Shown piece by piece: positions 49,001-59,500 of a stretch of DNA of 64,000 bases. The DNA is from Bacteroidota bacterium (GTDB lineage: Bacteria; Bacteroidota; Bacteroidia; B-17B0; Aurantibacillaceae): positions 1-64,000 of the forward strand of contig JANYGK010000053.1 in NCBI GenBank assembly GCA_025362395.1, read 5' to 3'. The notes below the pieces were generated by a model. It worked only from the letters and a program-made list of their open reading frames with translations, did not search any database and was not told the origin of the DNA. Numbering within the stretch: position 1 is the stretch's first letter; every line of letters starts with the position of its first letter. The position numbers were made by a program, and so were the translations under genes.

Positions 49001-49858
49001 CCTTCTTCTTTAGGCAACGGCTCAACGGCCACTACTCCTAATGTAGGAACATACTCTGTTTTGGTAAGAGATCAAAATTTATGTAAGGGAAGTGCGACAG
49101 TTTCAACCGTAAAATCAAATCCTTCTGTAGTGTTGTCATCACCTGATTTGGTTATTTGTCCCCGTGAGTGTTCAAAAATTAAAGCTGTAGGAACTTCTTC
49201 CTACCCTCCGTTTACATATTCTTGGTCAAATAACCCCGCTTCTACACGTGATACAACATCTGCCTGTGTTATTGGAACCGTAACAGTTACAGCTACTGAT
49301 GCTCAAGGCTGTGTGGCAAGAAATGTTATTACTGTAACAGCCGATATATCTCCTGTGGCGAGCTTCACCTATTCTCCTTTATCACCCGTAGCTGCGGGCC
49401 AGTCTATTAATTTCACCAGTACTTCTACTATTCCTTCAGGATCTATTACAAGTACTACTTGGACTTTTGGTGAAGGAACCGGAACAAGCGGAACTACTGC
49501 AACTCACGCTTATGCAAGTGTTGGTTCTTATACGGTAACGCTTACAGTAACAGGTTCTGCGGGTTGCTTAGATGCAGCAACAACTGTTATTGTGGTTAAT
49601 GCTACGCTTGTAATACCTAACGTTATTACACCTAACGGCGACGGTGCTAACGACTTCCTGAAATTCAGATATTTAGAAAGCTTCGGAAATAATAACTTAA
49701 CCGTATTTAACCGTTGGGGAACAAAAATATTTGAACAGGATAATTATAAAAACGATTGGAATGGCGGCGGACATGTAGATGGAACTTATTTCTTTATTTT
49801 AAGTGTACCTGGCGCAACCCCTAACGTTTATAAAGGATACTTCCAATTGATACGATAA
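46037..49858 (+). CDS. Large secreted Ig/PKD-repeat protein with gliding motility-associated (CHU_C/T9SS type B) C-terminal domain
   Basis: Signal peptide MKKLYPILLILFSTITVINAQ; PKD domain (SPVASFTYSPLSPVAAGQSINFTSTST...HAYASVGSYTVTLTV); C-terminus VIPNVITPNGDGANDFLKFRYLESFGNNNLTVFNRWGTKIFEQDNYKNDWNG. Confidence 0.93.
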   Translation: MKKLYPILLILFSTITVINAQTILLSTQSYQNLKQKGQLVFGVNYKFINSPNSSHTTANVSTAANPLSIQNLPVAKTTTTAAGPCACYVPIDPTFSVVPFDFQTPPDYRNDDATTTSIPLGFNFCFYGTTFTSCFINNNGNISFGAGYTPFSSTGFPSGAVSMIAPFWADVDTQSPLSGLVYYKKTPTALIVKWKDVGYYSSHGDKLNDFQLIITDGTDPLLPNGNNVAFCYGDMQWTTGDVSPPGNVGGFGGIASTVGVNKGDGTNFIQIGRFNLNNSAYDGPYGLNDGVNFLDNKSYFFNTCGTNNNLPPIVQDATGGGSACGDTIRICALGDTLVYTTSFLAPENNQTITVTGSAPTLGSSFVPLGVTTTTAGITTYAWMVVASPTVTGVHTVIITGTDNGSPPLASSATYYIKIQNIAIPHPTLSLAPATGSICATPGGTITLTNCSAYDNVYWSNGTSGCSTIANVTGVYFVTVSKLGCYKSSSDTIGVYPNPIPVVTGPLNYCPPALSTTLALAPPLTGMAAYSTYTWTPGVINTSTASLTGTPIGTQYTVAVTDANGCKGQSSFTVSSGSPTVGITANPLSICGTGSSTLTASITGATSYSWSNGGTGQSTTVNVGGVYSLTVTNANCVSTQTVNVNISPTPTVIITPSITLCAGSTGTVAVVSFNPSGGSYTYTWSTGVHTPTVLVNADTLISLVVTNTVTGCISDTSNICTVSVSSNPAPNFIISGPFNYCPPVTSTVLNILPPFTGMPAYSTYSWTPGAITTSSANLTGPTDYTVTVTDVNGCFASQAFTVSNTSPTLAVTANPVSICGTTASTLTPSILGATSYSWSTGATTETISVTSSGTYSVHVVANNCTANASVSVTINPTPTVTIPPNLGICSGAAATVTPISITPAGVYTYTWSNGSHATSQTITTPTVLTLQITNTATGCSAISNPCTIVVATNPAVSLSGAPVVFCEGLNAILTPTVTGGTPAYSYFWTPSSLGNGSTATTPNVGTYSVLVRDQNLCKGSATVSTVKSNPSVVLSSPDLVICPRECSKIKAVGTSSYPPFTYSWSNNPASTRDTTSACVIGTVTVTATDAQGCVARNVITVTADISPVASFTYSPLSPVAAGQSINFTSTSTIPSGSITSTTWTFGEGTGTSGTTATHAYASVGSYTVTLTVTGSAGCLDAATTVIVVNATLVIPNVITPNGDGANDFLKFRYLESFGNNNLTVFNRWGTKIFEQDNYKNDWNGGGHVDGTYFFILSVPGATPNVYKGYFQLIR
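47524..48897 (+). repeat. Diverged tandem duplication, two ~229-aa units (47524-48210 and 48211-48897) inside the adhesin-like gene
   Basis: Unit 1 VTGPLNYCPPALST...PPLTGMAAYSTYTWTPG... vs unit 2 ISGPFNYCPPVTST...PPFTGMPAYSTYSWTPG...; each also has ANPxSICGTxxSTLTxSIxGATSYSWS and PTPTVxIxPxxxxCxG. Confidence 0.85.
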
Positions 49859-49898
49859 AATTGTGATTTTGACTATTTGGGTGTAAATTTGCGCCCAA

Positions 49899-50558
49899 AT
49901 GTCAAAGCAACAATTAACAGCTCTTATTAAGAAAGAATTTGTATTGGAATTCCGGCAAAAATCAACCCTTGCCGGAATTGCTGTTTATATTATTGCCACT
50001 GTTTTTATTTCTGCACTGTCATTCAAAAAAATTATTCACCCTATAGTCTGGAATGCCCTGTTTTGGGTCATCTTCATGTTTATTGCCGTAAACGTATCAA
50101 GCAAAAGCTTTACGCAGGAAACCAAAGGAAAAGGCTTATACAATTACATCTATTATAATGCGAGGCAATTTATATTAAGTAAAATACTTTATAATATGCT
50201 GCTCATGTCGGTATTAAGTGTATTTACTTTTTTCTTTTATTCCTGGTTTGTCGGCAGTATGGTAGAAGACCTGCCATTGTTTTTAATAGTATTGATATTT
50301 AGCTCCACCGCTTTTTCAGGGGTGTTAAGTTTAATGAGTGCCATCGCTTCAAAAGCGGGAAATAACATGAGCCTGATGGCTATTTTAAGCTTTCCGGTAT
50401 TAATGCCGTTATTATTGGTTTCTATTAAGCTTAGTAAAAATGCCATAGACGGCTTGGCCTGGAGTGTAAGCGCAAATTACTTATTGGTTTTAATCATGCT
50501 AAATTTTGTTGTAATTACATTGGCAACACTATTATTTAACTACCTTTGGCGCGAATGA
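49899..50558 (+). CDS. ccmB: Heme exporter permease CcmB
   Basis: ALIKKEFVLEFRQKSTLAGIAVYIIATVFISALSFK ... FTQETKGKGLYNYIYYNARQFILSKILYN. Confidence 0.93.
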   Translation: MSKQQLTALIKKEFVLEFRQKSTLAGIAVYIIATVFISALSFKKIIHPIVWNALFWVIFMFIAVNVSSKSFTQETKGKGLYNYIYYNARQFILSKILYNMLLMSVLSVFTFFFYSWFVGSMVEDLPLFLIVLIFSSTAFSGVLSLMSAIASKAGNNMSLMAILSFPVLMPLLLVSIKLSKNAIDGLAWSVSANYLLVLIMLNFVVITLATLLFNYLWRE

Positions 50559-51217
50559 TAAAGTGGTGGAAAATATTGGCAGCATTGATTATCGTCTACA
50601 CATTAATATGGGGAATGCTGGGGCCTGTTCCAAAATTAAATATATTATACGAAACCATTCGTAATGTATATTACCATGTGCCAATTTGGTTTGCTATGCT
50701 GTTTCAAATGGGCTTTTCGGTGGTATGTGCCGTTAACTATTTATACAAAAGCGATTTAAGATCTGATCTTATAAGTGAACAAGCCGCACAGGTTGGTTTA
50801 TTTTTTAGTCTGCCCGGTTTGTTAACAGGTTGCATGTGGGCCAAATTTACATGGGGCACCTGGTGGACATTTCAAGACCCGAAACTGAACGGGGTTGCCA
50901 TTGCAATACTGATTTATCTTGCTTATTTTATTTTAAGAAGCTCTATAACCGACGAATTAAAGCGCGCGCGCATCTCCGCAGTATATAATATTTTTGCATT
51001 TGTTATGATGTTTGTTTTCATAATGATCTTACCAAGGCTCACAGATTCATTACATCCCGGGAACGGTAATAATCCTGCATTCGGAAAATACGATCTCGAC
51101 AATCACATGCGCATGGTATTTTATCCTGCTATTATCGGTTGGATCTTATTAAGCTTATGGATTTTGGATATTAAAAAACGAATTTCCATTTTAAAATATA
51201 ATGCAGAAAATGAATAA
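50555..51217 (+). CDS. ccmC: Heme exporter/cytochrome c biogenesis protein CcmC
   Basis: NVYYHVPIWFAMLFQMG ... KFTWGTWWTFQDPKLNGVAIAILIYLAYFIL. Confidence 0.93.
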   Translation: MIKWWKILAALIIVYTLIWGMLGPVPKLNILYETIRNVYYHVPIWFAMLFQMGFSVVCAVNYLYKSDLRSDLISEQAAQVGLFFSLPGLLTGCMWAKFTWGTWWTFQDPKLNGVAIAILIYLAYFILRSSITDELKRARISAVYNIFAFVMMFVFIMILPRLTDSLHPGNGNNPAFGKYDLDNHMRMVFYPAIIGWILLSLWILDIKKRISILKYNAENE

Positions 51218-51503
51218 AATAATTTACTTAATGGTTTTTGTATTGAGCTCATTTATCGGCTCCGCTCAAGAAATTAATAAACCCGAACCAAACGTTAAGG
51301 ATACTCTTTTAACTAACTTAAAAAATAATGCTTTATCCGAAGCTCAACCGGAGCCTGCTATGGCAGATGCTTTTAGAAGTGAAGGGAAAATTTATGTGGT
51401 TATTGCCGTTTTAGTTATAATTTTTTTATGCATTATAGGGTACTTAATTTACTTAGATGTTAAGTTGAGAAAAATAGAAAACAATACTAAGGAAAAATTG
51501 TAA
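51201..51503 (+). CDS. CcmD-like small membrane protein
   Basis: 100 aa; C-terminal TM VIAVLVIIFLCIIGYLIYLDVKLRKIEN between ccmC and ccmE. Confidence 0.75.
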   Translation: MQKMNKIIYLMVFVLSSFIGSAQEINKPEPNVKDTLLTNLKNNALSEAQPEPAMADAFRSEGKIYVVIAVLVIIFLCIIGYLIYLDVKLRKIENNTKEKL

Positions 51504-51514
51504 TACTTAAAAAC

Positions 51515-51553
51515 CTCCGCGATCTCTGCAAAAACTCTTGCGAACTTTGCGGT
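51515..51553 (+). repeat. Short tandem CTCTGCG-like leader repeat upstream of ccmE
   Basis: ctccgcg atctctgca aaaactcttgcg aactttgcgg then ttaaaataaattaaa-ATG. Confidence 0.7.
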
Positions 51554-51567
51554 TAAAATAAATTAAA

Positions 51568-51957
51568 ATGAAAAAGCTTCACATTGTAGGTATCATCGTT
51601 ATAGCTGTTGCTATCGGTGTTATTTTTACATCCCTTCAAAGCAACGCTTCTTATTCTGATTTTTCGGAGGCATCCCTAAATCCCGATACAGAATACCATG
51701 TAGTGGGTAAGTTAAATAAAACAGTACCCGTTGAGTACGACCCGAAAGTTAATGCTGACGAATGCTCTTTTTTAATGACAGATAATAAAGGTGTTGAAAA
51801 AAGAGTAGTATTGCATAAAAGCGTGCCGCAGGATATGGAAAAATCAGAACAAATTGTTTTGATAGGCAAAATGCAGGCAGGGGAGTTTCACGCTAACGAA
51901 ATTCTAATGAAATGTCCTAGTAAATACAACGACGGGAAACCTCAAATTAAAGCCTAA
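51568..51957 (+). CDS. ccmE: Cytochrome c maturation protein CcmE (CxxxY-type heme chaperone)
   Basis: N-terminal TM plus OB-like fold; YHVVGKLNK...SFLMTDNKG; C-terminal GEFHANEILMKCPSKYND. Confidence 0.85.
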   Translation: MKKLHIVGIIVIAVAIGVIFTSLQSNASYSDFSEASLNPDTEYHVVGKLNKTVPVEYDPKVNADECSFLMTDNKGVEKRVVLHKSVPQDMEKSEQIVLIGKMQAGEFHANEILMKCPSKYNDGKPQIKA

Positions 51958-51972
51958 AGGGGCAACAGTAAC

Positions 51973-54588
51973 TTGGACAAAATTACATTCATCGGCGAAC
52001 ATTTATGGGTAGGGATATTAGGAAATACGTTTGTATTTCTGTCATTAATTTCAGCCCTTGTGGCTGCGGTTGCCTATTATTTTTATTCTAAAGAACAGCT
52101 TACTCACGAGTGGAAAATATTTGCGCGTACCGCTTTTTCTATTCACAGTATTTCAGTAATAGGTATTGCGGCTACCTTGTTCTATGCCTTATTTAATCAT
52201 TTTTACGAATACTCTTATGTTTGGCAGCATAGTAGCAATTCCATGCCCATGCAATACATTATGTCTTGTTTTTGGGAAGGGCAGGAGGGAAGCTTTTTAC
52301 TTTGGACATTTTGGAATGTTGTATTAGGTAATATTCTTCGCCGTACTATTGACAGTAAGTGGGAAGCGCCAACCATGGCGGTCATCTCTTTAGTACAGGT
52401 GTTTTTAGCCAGCATGTTATTGGGAATTGTTTTAGGCGATTATAATTTAGGAACCAATCCTTTTATTTTATTAAGGGAAAATCCTGAGTTTGCCAATATG
52501 CCTTTCATTCAAATTCCTACTTATTTAGTTAAGCTTGATGGCAGAGGATTAAATCCTTTGTTAATGAACTATTGGATGACCATTCATCCGCCAACCTTGT
52601 TTTTAGGCTTCGCATCTACATTGCCGCCATTCGCCTTTGCATTGGCCGGTTTATGGAAGCGCGATTTTATAAGCTGGCAAAAACCGGCATTGACCTGGAC
52701 ATTTTTCAGCATCATGATCTTAGGGACAGGTATTTTAATGGGTGGCGCATGGGCTTATGAAGCCTTGAGCTTTGGCGGTTTCTGGGCCTGGGATCCTGTA
52801 GAAAATTCTTCGTTAGTACCATGGATCGTTATGGTTGGAGCAGGCCATGTAATGATCATTAATAAAAATAAAGGCGGATCATTGTTTATGACACACCTTT
52901 TGGCAATTGCGTCTTTCTTATTAGTGTTATACTCTACATTCCTTACACGCAGCGGTATTTTAGGCGAGAGCTCAGTGCATGCTTTTACAGACCTTGGTAT
53001 GCAAGGGCAATTGGTTATATACGTGATCAGTTTTATTTTTCTGTGCGTAGCTTTATTAATTCACGACAAACTCATACGGGTATCGTATGCCATGTGTTCT
53101 ATTTTAATGTTAGCGATCTCTGTATTATACGGCTATAAAAAAATAATCTTATTGGGTTGGTTGGGAGCAAGTACCGGCATTACTATTTTTTCTTACATAA
53201 AATACTTCCCTAAAGAGGAAGAAGAGGAAAGCCTTTATTCACGGGAGTTTTGGATGTTTATCGGTTCGCTCGTATTAATGCTGTCTGCTTTGGTAATTAC
53301 GTATTTTACATCTATTCCTGTTTTAAATAAATTATTTACGTTGAATAAAGCGCCGGTAAAGATTCCTGAATATAATTTATGGCAAATTCCTTTTTCAATT
53401 ATAACCTTAACATTAGTTGCCGTTACTCAATTTTTTAAATACAAAAAAACAGATCCCAAAATAGTCTTTAAGCAACTTCGGTTCTCTCTCCTATTAGCAC
53501 TTGTGTTTGGTTTAACCTGCTCCATTCCTTTATATTTTTTAAAAGAGTATGCAGGCGCTAAAAATTTAGAGAAATGGAATTTAATTTCTTACAGCCTCTT
53601 ATTTATCGCCGGCTTGTTTGCCGTGTTTGCTAATGCAGAATATGCGATACGCGTATTGAAAGGCAAGATAAGACATGCGGGTTCTTCTATTGCTCACATT
53701 GGCTTTGCCTTGATATTAATAGGCGCTTTAATTTCAACTTCTAAAAAACAAACCATCTCTCAAAATACTTCTAAAAAAAGTGTGGAAGGCTTGGGTGAAG
53801 ACTTTAATGCTAAAAAAAGCTTACTGTTAACAAAAGGGGATACCTTGCCGTTAGGAAAATATATGGTAACCTATAAAGGCAAAGAACGCATAGGAATAGA
53901 CGTGTTCTTTCATATGGATTATTTTACAAAGAACGAAAAAGGAGTTTTAGTAAAAGCATTTGAATTAAGTCCGATGGTGCAGGATAACCCGCGAATGGGT
54001 AAAGCTTCGAACCCCGATACAAAACATTTTTTAAATAACGACATCTACACACACATTACATACGCCGACCTTTCAGACGATTCACCTAAAAACAAAGATG
54101 CTTATAAAGAACCGACTAATTTTGTGGGTCACATGGGAGATACCATCTTTTCAGGTAACGCCATTATATTAATTGACAGTATTACTACTAACTTAAACGA
54201 AGAACAGTTTTCTAAAAACGATAGTTTTTTAGTAGTGACGGCTGTTTTAAAAGCAACCGATGTAAACGGAAAAGTATACAGGGCAACCCCTAAATATATT
54301 TTAAAGAACAGCATGGTAATGCCAGATCAATTTGAACTGAGTGCACTTGGCTTAAAATTTATTTTTTGGAAAATAAATCCGACGGAAGGCAGCGTAGAAA
54401 TACAGATGAGCGAAAAAGTAAGCAACGCCAAAGAGTTTGTAGTGCTTGAAGCCTATATGTTCCCGTATATTAATGTATTGTGGTTAGGCTGTCTTATAAT
54501 GATAACAGGCACGCTGATCGCCATTTTTGAAAGACGAAGGGTTAACCGTTTAAAAAAGCATACACTCTCCGGAGAAAAAAATAATTAA
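51973..54588 (+). CDS. ccmF: Cytochrome c heme lyase subunit CcmF/CcsA
   Basis: Many TM; WWD-type motif GGFWAWDPVENSSLVPWIVMVGAGH; TTG start. Confidence 0.93.
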   Translation: MDKITFIGEHLWVGILGNTFVFLSLISALVAAVAYYFYSKEQLTHEWKIFARTAFSIHSISVIGIAATLFYALFNHFYEYSYVWQHSSNSMPMQYIMSCFWEGQEGSFLLWTFWNVVLGNILRRTIDSKWEAPTMAVISLVQVFLASMLLGIVLGDYNLGTNPFILLRENPEFANMPFIQIPTYLVKLDGRGLNPLLMNYWMTIHPPTLFLGFASTLPPFAFALAGLWKRDFISWQKPALTWTFFSIMILGTGILMGGAWAYEALSFGGFWAWDPVENSSLVPWIVMVGAGHVMIINKNKGGSLFMTHLLAIASFLLVLYSTFLTRSGILGESSVHAFTDLGMQGQLVIYVISFIFLCVALLIHDKLIRVSYAMCSILMLAISVLYGYKKIILLGWLGASTGITIFSYIKYFPKEEEEESLYSREFWMFIGSLVLMLSALVITYFTSIPVLNKLFTLNKAPVKIPEYNLWQIPFSIITLTLVAVTQFFKYKKTDPKIVFKQLRFSLLLALVFGLTCSIPLYFLKEYAGAKNLEKWNLISYSLLFIAGLFAVFANAEYAIRVLKGKIRHAGSSIAHIGFALILIGALISTSKKQTISQNTSKKSVEGLGEDFNAKKSLLLTKGDTLPLGKYMVTYKGKERIGIDVFFHMDYFTKNEKGVLVKAFELSPMVQDNPRMGKASNPDTKHFLNNDIYTHITYADLSDDSPKNKDAYKEPTNFVGHMGDTIFSGNAIILIDSITTNLNEEQFSKNDSFLVVTAVLKATDVNGKVYRATPKYILKNSMVMPDQFELSALGLKFIFWKINPTEGSVEIQMSEKVSNAKEFVVLEAYMFPYINVLWLGCLIMITGTLIAIFERRRVNRLKKHTLSGEKNN

Positions 54589-54624
54589 TGCGTTCAGCGT
54601 TATGTGTTTTTTAAAAATTGTAAA

Positions 54625-55422
54625 ATGTTGTTACAGCCGTTAAAAATAATTATTATAGGAACAGGAAATGTAGCCGGGCATATAGCGGAATCGTTTACTG
54701 AAATTAACACTCTTAAACTAGTTCAGGTCTTTAATCACCGGAAGTCAAAGCAAGCTATGGCTTTTTCCAAAAAACATGGAACAACTTTACTTGTTGATTA
54801 TAAAAAGATAGATACAACGGCCGACCTCTATATCATTTCCGTAAAAGATGATGCGATCGCAGAGGTGGTTAAACAACTTTCCGGCTTAAAGCTTAAAGGC
54901 TTGGTGGCGCACACTTCCGGGAGCATAGATATAAATGCATTGAAAACTGCTTCCATGCAAACAGGCGTTTATTACCCTTTACAAACCTTTACCAAAAATA
55001 ACAGTATCGATTGGAGAACAACTCCTTTACTAATCGAATCAAACACTCCGAAGGGCTTAGCCATACTTAAAAAAGTGGCAGGTTCTGTATCAGGCACCGT
55101 TAAAACCATTAATTCAACAACACGACTAAAGTTACATGTATCGGCTGTATTTGCCTGTAACTTTACTAACGCCTTGTATGCTGCCGCTTTCGAAATAATA
55201 GAAACCGGTTTAAATAAAAAAGATACGGCTTTATTAAAACCTATTATGCTGCAGTCGTATTTAAAGCTTGATACCATGAGCCCAAAACAAGCGCAAACAG
55301 GCCCTGCTATGCGGAATGATAAAACGGTCATGAAAAAACATTTATCTTTATTGAAATCAGATAAGCAGTTAACAGCGGTATACAAATTACTGTCTGACCT
55401 CATTATAAAACAACATACATAA
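54625..55422 (+). CDS. Rossmann-like and DUF2520 domain oxidoreductase
   Basis: KIIIIGTGNVAGHIAESF ... LVAHTSGSIDINAL ... YYPLQTFTK. Confidence 0.9.
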   Translation: MLLQPLKIIIIGTGNVAGHIAESFTEINTLKLVQVFNHRKSKQAMAFSKKHGTTLLVDYKKIDTTADLYIISVKDDAIAEVVKQLSGLKLKGLVAHTSGSIDINALKTASMQTGVYYPLQTFTKNNSIDWRTTPLLIESNTPKGLAILKKVAGSVSGTVKTINSTTRLKLHVSAVFACNFTNALYAAAFEIIETGLNKKDTALLKPIMLQSYLKLDTMSPKQAQTGPAMRNDKTVMKKHLSLLKSDKQLTAVYKLLSDLIIKQHT

Positions 55423-55432
55423 ACCAATTTCT

Positions 55433-55945
55433 GTGGAAAATTTCAAACAAAAGCTGACGCGTATAAAAACAATTTTGTTGGATGTAGACGGTGTTTTAAC
55501 CAACGGGCAGGTATTATTAATGGAGAACGGTGAGTTTGTGCGCAATATGAATTCTAAAGACGGGTATGCTCTGCAGCTGGCAGTTAAAAAAGGATACAGG
55601 ATCACTATTATTTCCGGCGGCAACAGTTTAACCGTTAAAAAAGCCTTGGAAAACTTAGGTATCACCGATATATTTTTAAGCCGGCATGATAAGCTACAAT
55701 GCTATAAAGATTACATCAACGAACTTAATATTATAGAAGAAGAGATTTTATACATGGGCGATGATCTCCCGGATTATGATGTAATGAAAAGGGTAGGCAT
55801 AGCGGCTTGCCCTTTTAATGCCGCCCATGAGATCAAAGATATCAGCATGTATATTTCAAACAGGAACGGCGGCGAAGGCTGTGTGCGCGATATTATTGAA
55901 CAAGTAATGCGCTCACAGGGAACCTGGGAAATCACGGGTTGGTAA
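55433..55945 (+). CDS. HAD family phosphatase, KdsC-like
   Basis: TILLDVDGVLTNGQVLLMENGEFVRNMNSKDGYALQLAVKKGYRITIISGG ... ILYMGDDLPDYDVMKRVGIAACPFNA; GTG start. Confidence 0.95.
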   Translation: MENFKQKLTRIKTILLDVDGVLTNGQVLLMENGEFVRNMNSKDGYALQLAVKKGYRITIISGGNSLTVKKALENLGITDIFLSRHDKLQCYKDYINELNIIEEEILYMGDDLPDYDVMKRVGIAACPFNAAHEIKDISMYISNRNGGEGCVRDIIEQVMRSQGTWEITGW

Positions 55946-55963
55946 AGTAGTTTTTAATTGAGC

Positions 55964-56536
55964 CTATAAATTGATCAGTTTTTTCTCCAATAGGTAAGTT
56001 GTCTTCATAATTGCCGCAACACTAATGGCATCTGTTATTTTACCTTTCATTACCATATCAAACGCTTCGCTGATATGTACCTTTTTAACGTTAAGGTCTT
56101 CCGTTTCTTCGGGCTCAGCTTCTTCAAAACTTAAACCGGTTGCTAAAAAAACAAAGGCATGTTCATCAGTAGCAGAATTGCTTAAATGCAGCTGCATAAT
56201 TTCTTCAAATTTTACGGCAACAATTCCTGTTTCTTCTTTTAATTCTCTTTTTGCGGTTTCCACAGGTTTTTCTCCAAGCGGGCCGCCGCCTTCAGGTATT
56301 TCCCAACTATAGGCATTTAAAGGATAGCGCCATTGGCCTACAAGCCAAGTGAAGCCGTCTGTGCTTAAAGGTAAAATACCTATTGCCAAATTTTTAAAAT
56401 TTACAACACTGTAAATTGCGGGCTTGCCTGCCGGGTTAGTGGTTTGGTGCTTGTTTACGGCAATCCATGCTGACTCATAAACTAATTCGGAAGACAGCGT
56501 TTTCCATGTATTAAGCGAATCATTATCAATGTTCAT
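55964..56536 (-). CDS. NUDIX hydrolase (ADP-ribose pyrophosphatase-like)
   Basis: Nudix box GGGPLGEKPVETAKRELKEETGIVAVKFEEI. Confidence 0.93.
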   Translation of the reverse strand: MNIDNDSLNTWKTLSSELVYESAWIAVNKHQTTNPAGKPAIYSVVNFKNLAIGILPLSTDGFTWLVGQWRYPLNAYSWEIPEGGGPLGEKPVETAKRELKEETGIVAVKFEEIMQLHLSNSATDEHAFVFLATGLSFEEAEPEETEDLNVKKVHISEAFDMVMKGKITDAISVAAIMKTTYLLEKKLINL

Positions 56537-56548
56537 TACAAATGGCTT

Positions 56549-59500
56549 TTATTTAATGATAATAAATTTATCTTTTTTAAATAAATGAGCACCTTGTCTA
56601 ATAGTATAAAAATATAATCCTTCACTGAGCGCAGTAAGATTTATTTGTAATTTGCCTTCAGTACTCTCTAAATAGGAACTTTCTAATACTCTACTGGTTA
56701 CATCAGTAATTATAAGTTGTGCCGCTTCCGGTGAATTTAACCTGTAGTTTAATTCCATAGTTCCATTGTTAGGATTAGGGTATAATGAAAAAAAGGAGTC
56801 AGGAGTATTTTCATTTAAATAATTATCATTTTGATCAGAAGACATGATGATAGAAGAACCGCCTCCACCGGGAGGAACCGCAGTTCCACAATATATAGCC
56901 GATCCGCCTACAACCTTGATCCCTAATGTAGAACCTGTTTGATACTCTTGCCCTGATACAACAGCCAAGTTTAATATAGGAGCAGTATGTATAGGGCTTG
57001 AAGTATTGGCGTTCACATACAAAGGAGAAAAACACGTAGCGGCAGATTGGTTTACGTTTATCGAATTAACCACAAATGTTTCAGCATGAACAATAGTAGT
57101 CCATAAATTTCCGGATTGGTTATTACTTGAGCCTGAGCTACCCTGAGCGCCGATAACTCCGTTTGTATTTAATTCAAGCCCGTGGTAACTGGCAGACATG
57201 CTGTTTACCAACCAAGCATTTGTGCAATTACCTGTAAATAAAAAGCACCGCCCTGTTTGCGACACTACATTACAGTTTACCACACCGCCATAACTGTTGG
57301 TAAGTGAAATGCCGTTTATATAAGTGTAATTACCTGAAGTTACACCGCTTCCTGTAGCCATAATATTAGGGTTATTAGCTATAGTGGGAGCGTAACAGTT
57401 ATTCAATACAATACCGTTGCGTGTAAATGATCCCGTACCGCCGTAAGTTTTTGTTTGCTCAAAACTTATTAACGGATTGTCATGTATAAATAAGCCACCT
57501 TGCAGGCTGTTGCCAACAACGCCATTATACACCTGTTGTATGGTGTTTTGTGTAACACCTAGTGAATTATTAGTAAGCGTATAAGTAGTTACAGGTTGAT
57601 CTATTTGTATAGCCGCGCCACAGTATCCAGATGCAGAAGGCGAACTTATACTGTTTGTATTAATAGCAATTAAACCTATTGCGGAGTTAGTAATAGAATG
57701 GCTTAAATAGATGCCGGATCTTAAATTGATTATTTTATTATTGCTGATATTACCCGTTGCAGTTAGGCCTTTTATCCATATACCGCTTTGAGCAACCCAG
57801 CTATAATAAGTTGGTATCGGTAAGCTTCCTGTATAGACAGGAGTTCCTGATGAATACAAGTAGTTTCCTTTTGCGATAGTATTGGCAACATTATTACTAA
57901 ATACTCCTTTGTTACACCCGTCAAAGCTATTTCCTTTGGGGTATGAAGCAGCCGCAGTGGAAGGCACTGTATTGCCTGAACCTACAATTAACTTATAGCC
58001 GCCTCCTATTGTATGGTCGGCAGCTACACCAATACCAATTTCCTGTAAACCGGTAGCTCCGGTTTGGTTAGGACTTCCCGTCAGATTAGTGAAGTTGTTA
58101 TTTTTTACTTCGGTAGTATTGTCTTTCGTTGCAATACCAATATCTAAATTATTAAATAAATTAGTATTGTTAACAGAAGTTGTATCACCAATAAGAATAG
58201 TGTTTTTTGGGACTTTTGCAATATATACTCCCACAAACCCTCTTGGAAACTGCACATATGGTAAAGTGTTATTAGTTATTTGATTATAATTATAAGTATA
58301 AAGGGTTGAAGGTTTTAAAGTAGTGCCGGGTGAATTAGCGGATGTAATAGTATTGAAGGTAGTTGTACTCACGGATAAAGGGTAATAAGAAGACCCGTAA
58401 CCTGTATTTTTAATTACCTGTATGCTAATGTAATTTTTATTAAATAAAGTTTTAGTGGAAAGAATACTTCCCTGTATTCCATTGGGATTTCCCGCGGCAG
58501 TGTTTTGCCAGTCGGCCACAATTCCCTGGTGCATATCCTCCACCGTAGTATTATAAAAACTGATGCTTCCCGAAACGGAGCTGGTAGTTAATAATTGAAT
58601 GCCCCACCAAAGTTCACTACAACTGAAAAGATTACAATTGGATAATTTTAATGAGCCTGTAGAAGTAATTTCGATCTTTGCAGTAGGTTCCATTCTTACC
58701 CTAACCCCGCTCCAGGCTGTCGCCTGATTAATAGTTAATGTGCCTGATATAACAATATCGGCAACCCCTAAAGGGCTTGATCCTGCATAGCTTAAAAAAG
58801 AAGAAGGTAAAATTGCTACTCCGTAACCCGTGCCTAACCTGTTACTTACGGCCGGCATACTGCAGCAATACTGGCCTGCTTGGTAATAAGCCACTGTATT
58901 AGTAGCTGTACCGCACATATTGGAGGCAGTGAGTGTATAAACAGTAAACGCACCCGGGTTTGCCAAAGGGTTTGAAACAGTTGAGCTGCTTAAACCTGTA
59001 GTTGGAAGCCAGAAATAGTTTGTATTAGGTAATGCCGGGCCACCGATATTAACTAATGGAGAAGAGCTACAGCCTACTACGCTTCCCGCTGTTGTAGCTA
59101 TTGGATAATTAATAACATATACAGTTTGTGTAGCAGTAGCTGAACAACTGTTCGCTCCCGTTACTGTATATACTGTTGTAGCTATAGGAGTTACCGTTAA
59201 GGAAGCGGTGTTACATCCACTGCTGCATGGTAACCAACTGTAAGTACTTGTTCCCGAGGCGGTAAGTGTTGTTGTTTGACCTGCGCAAATAGTAGAACTC
59301 GAGGCGGTTATACTGATGGAAGGTACAGGTAATACAGTTATTGCCACTGTGTTTGTAGCAGTACAGCCATATATGTTTGTTCCTGTAACCGTGTAAATGG
59401 TTGAAGATGCAGCGCTAACGGTTAACGTAGTAGTATTACAGCTGCTCACACAAGGTGCCCATGTGTAGGTGCTTGCGCCTGAAACAGAAAGAGTAGTCGC

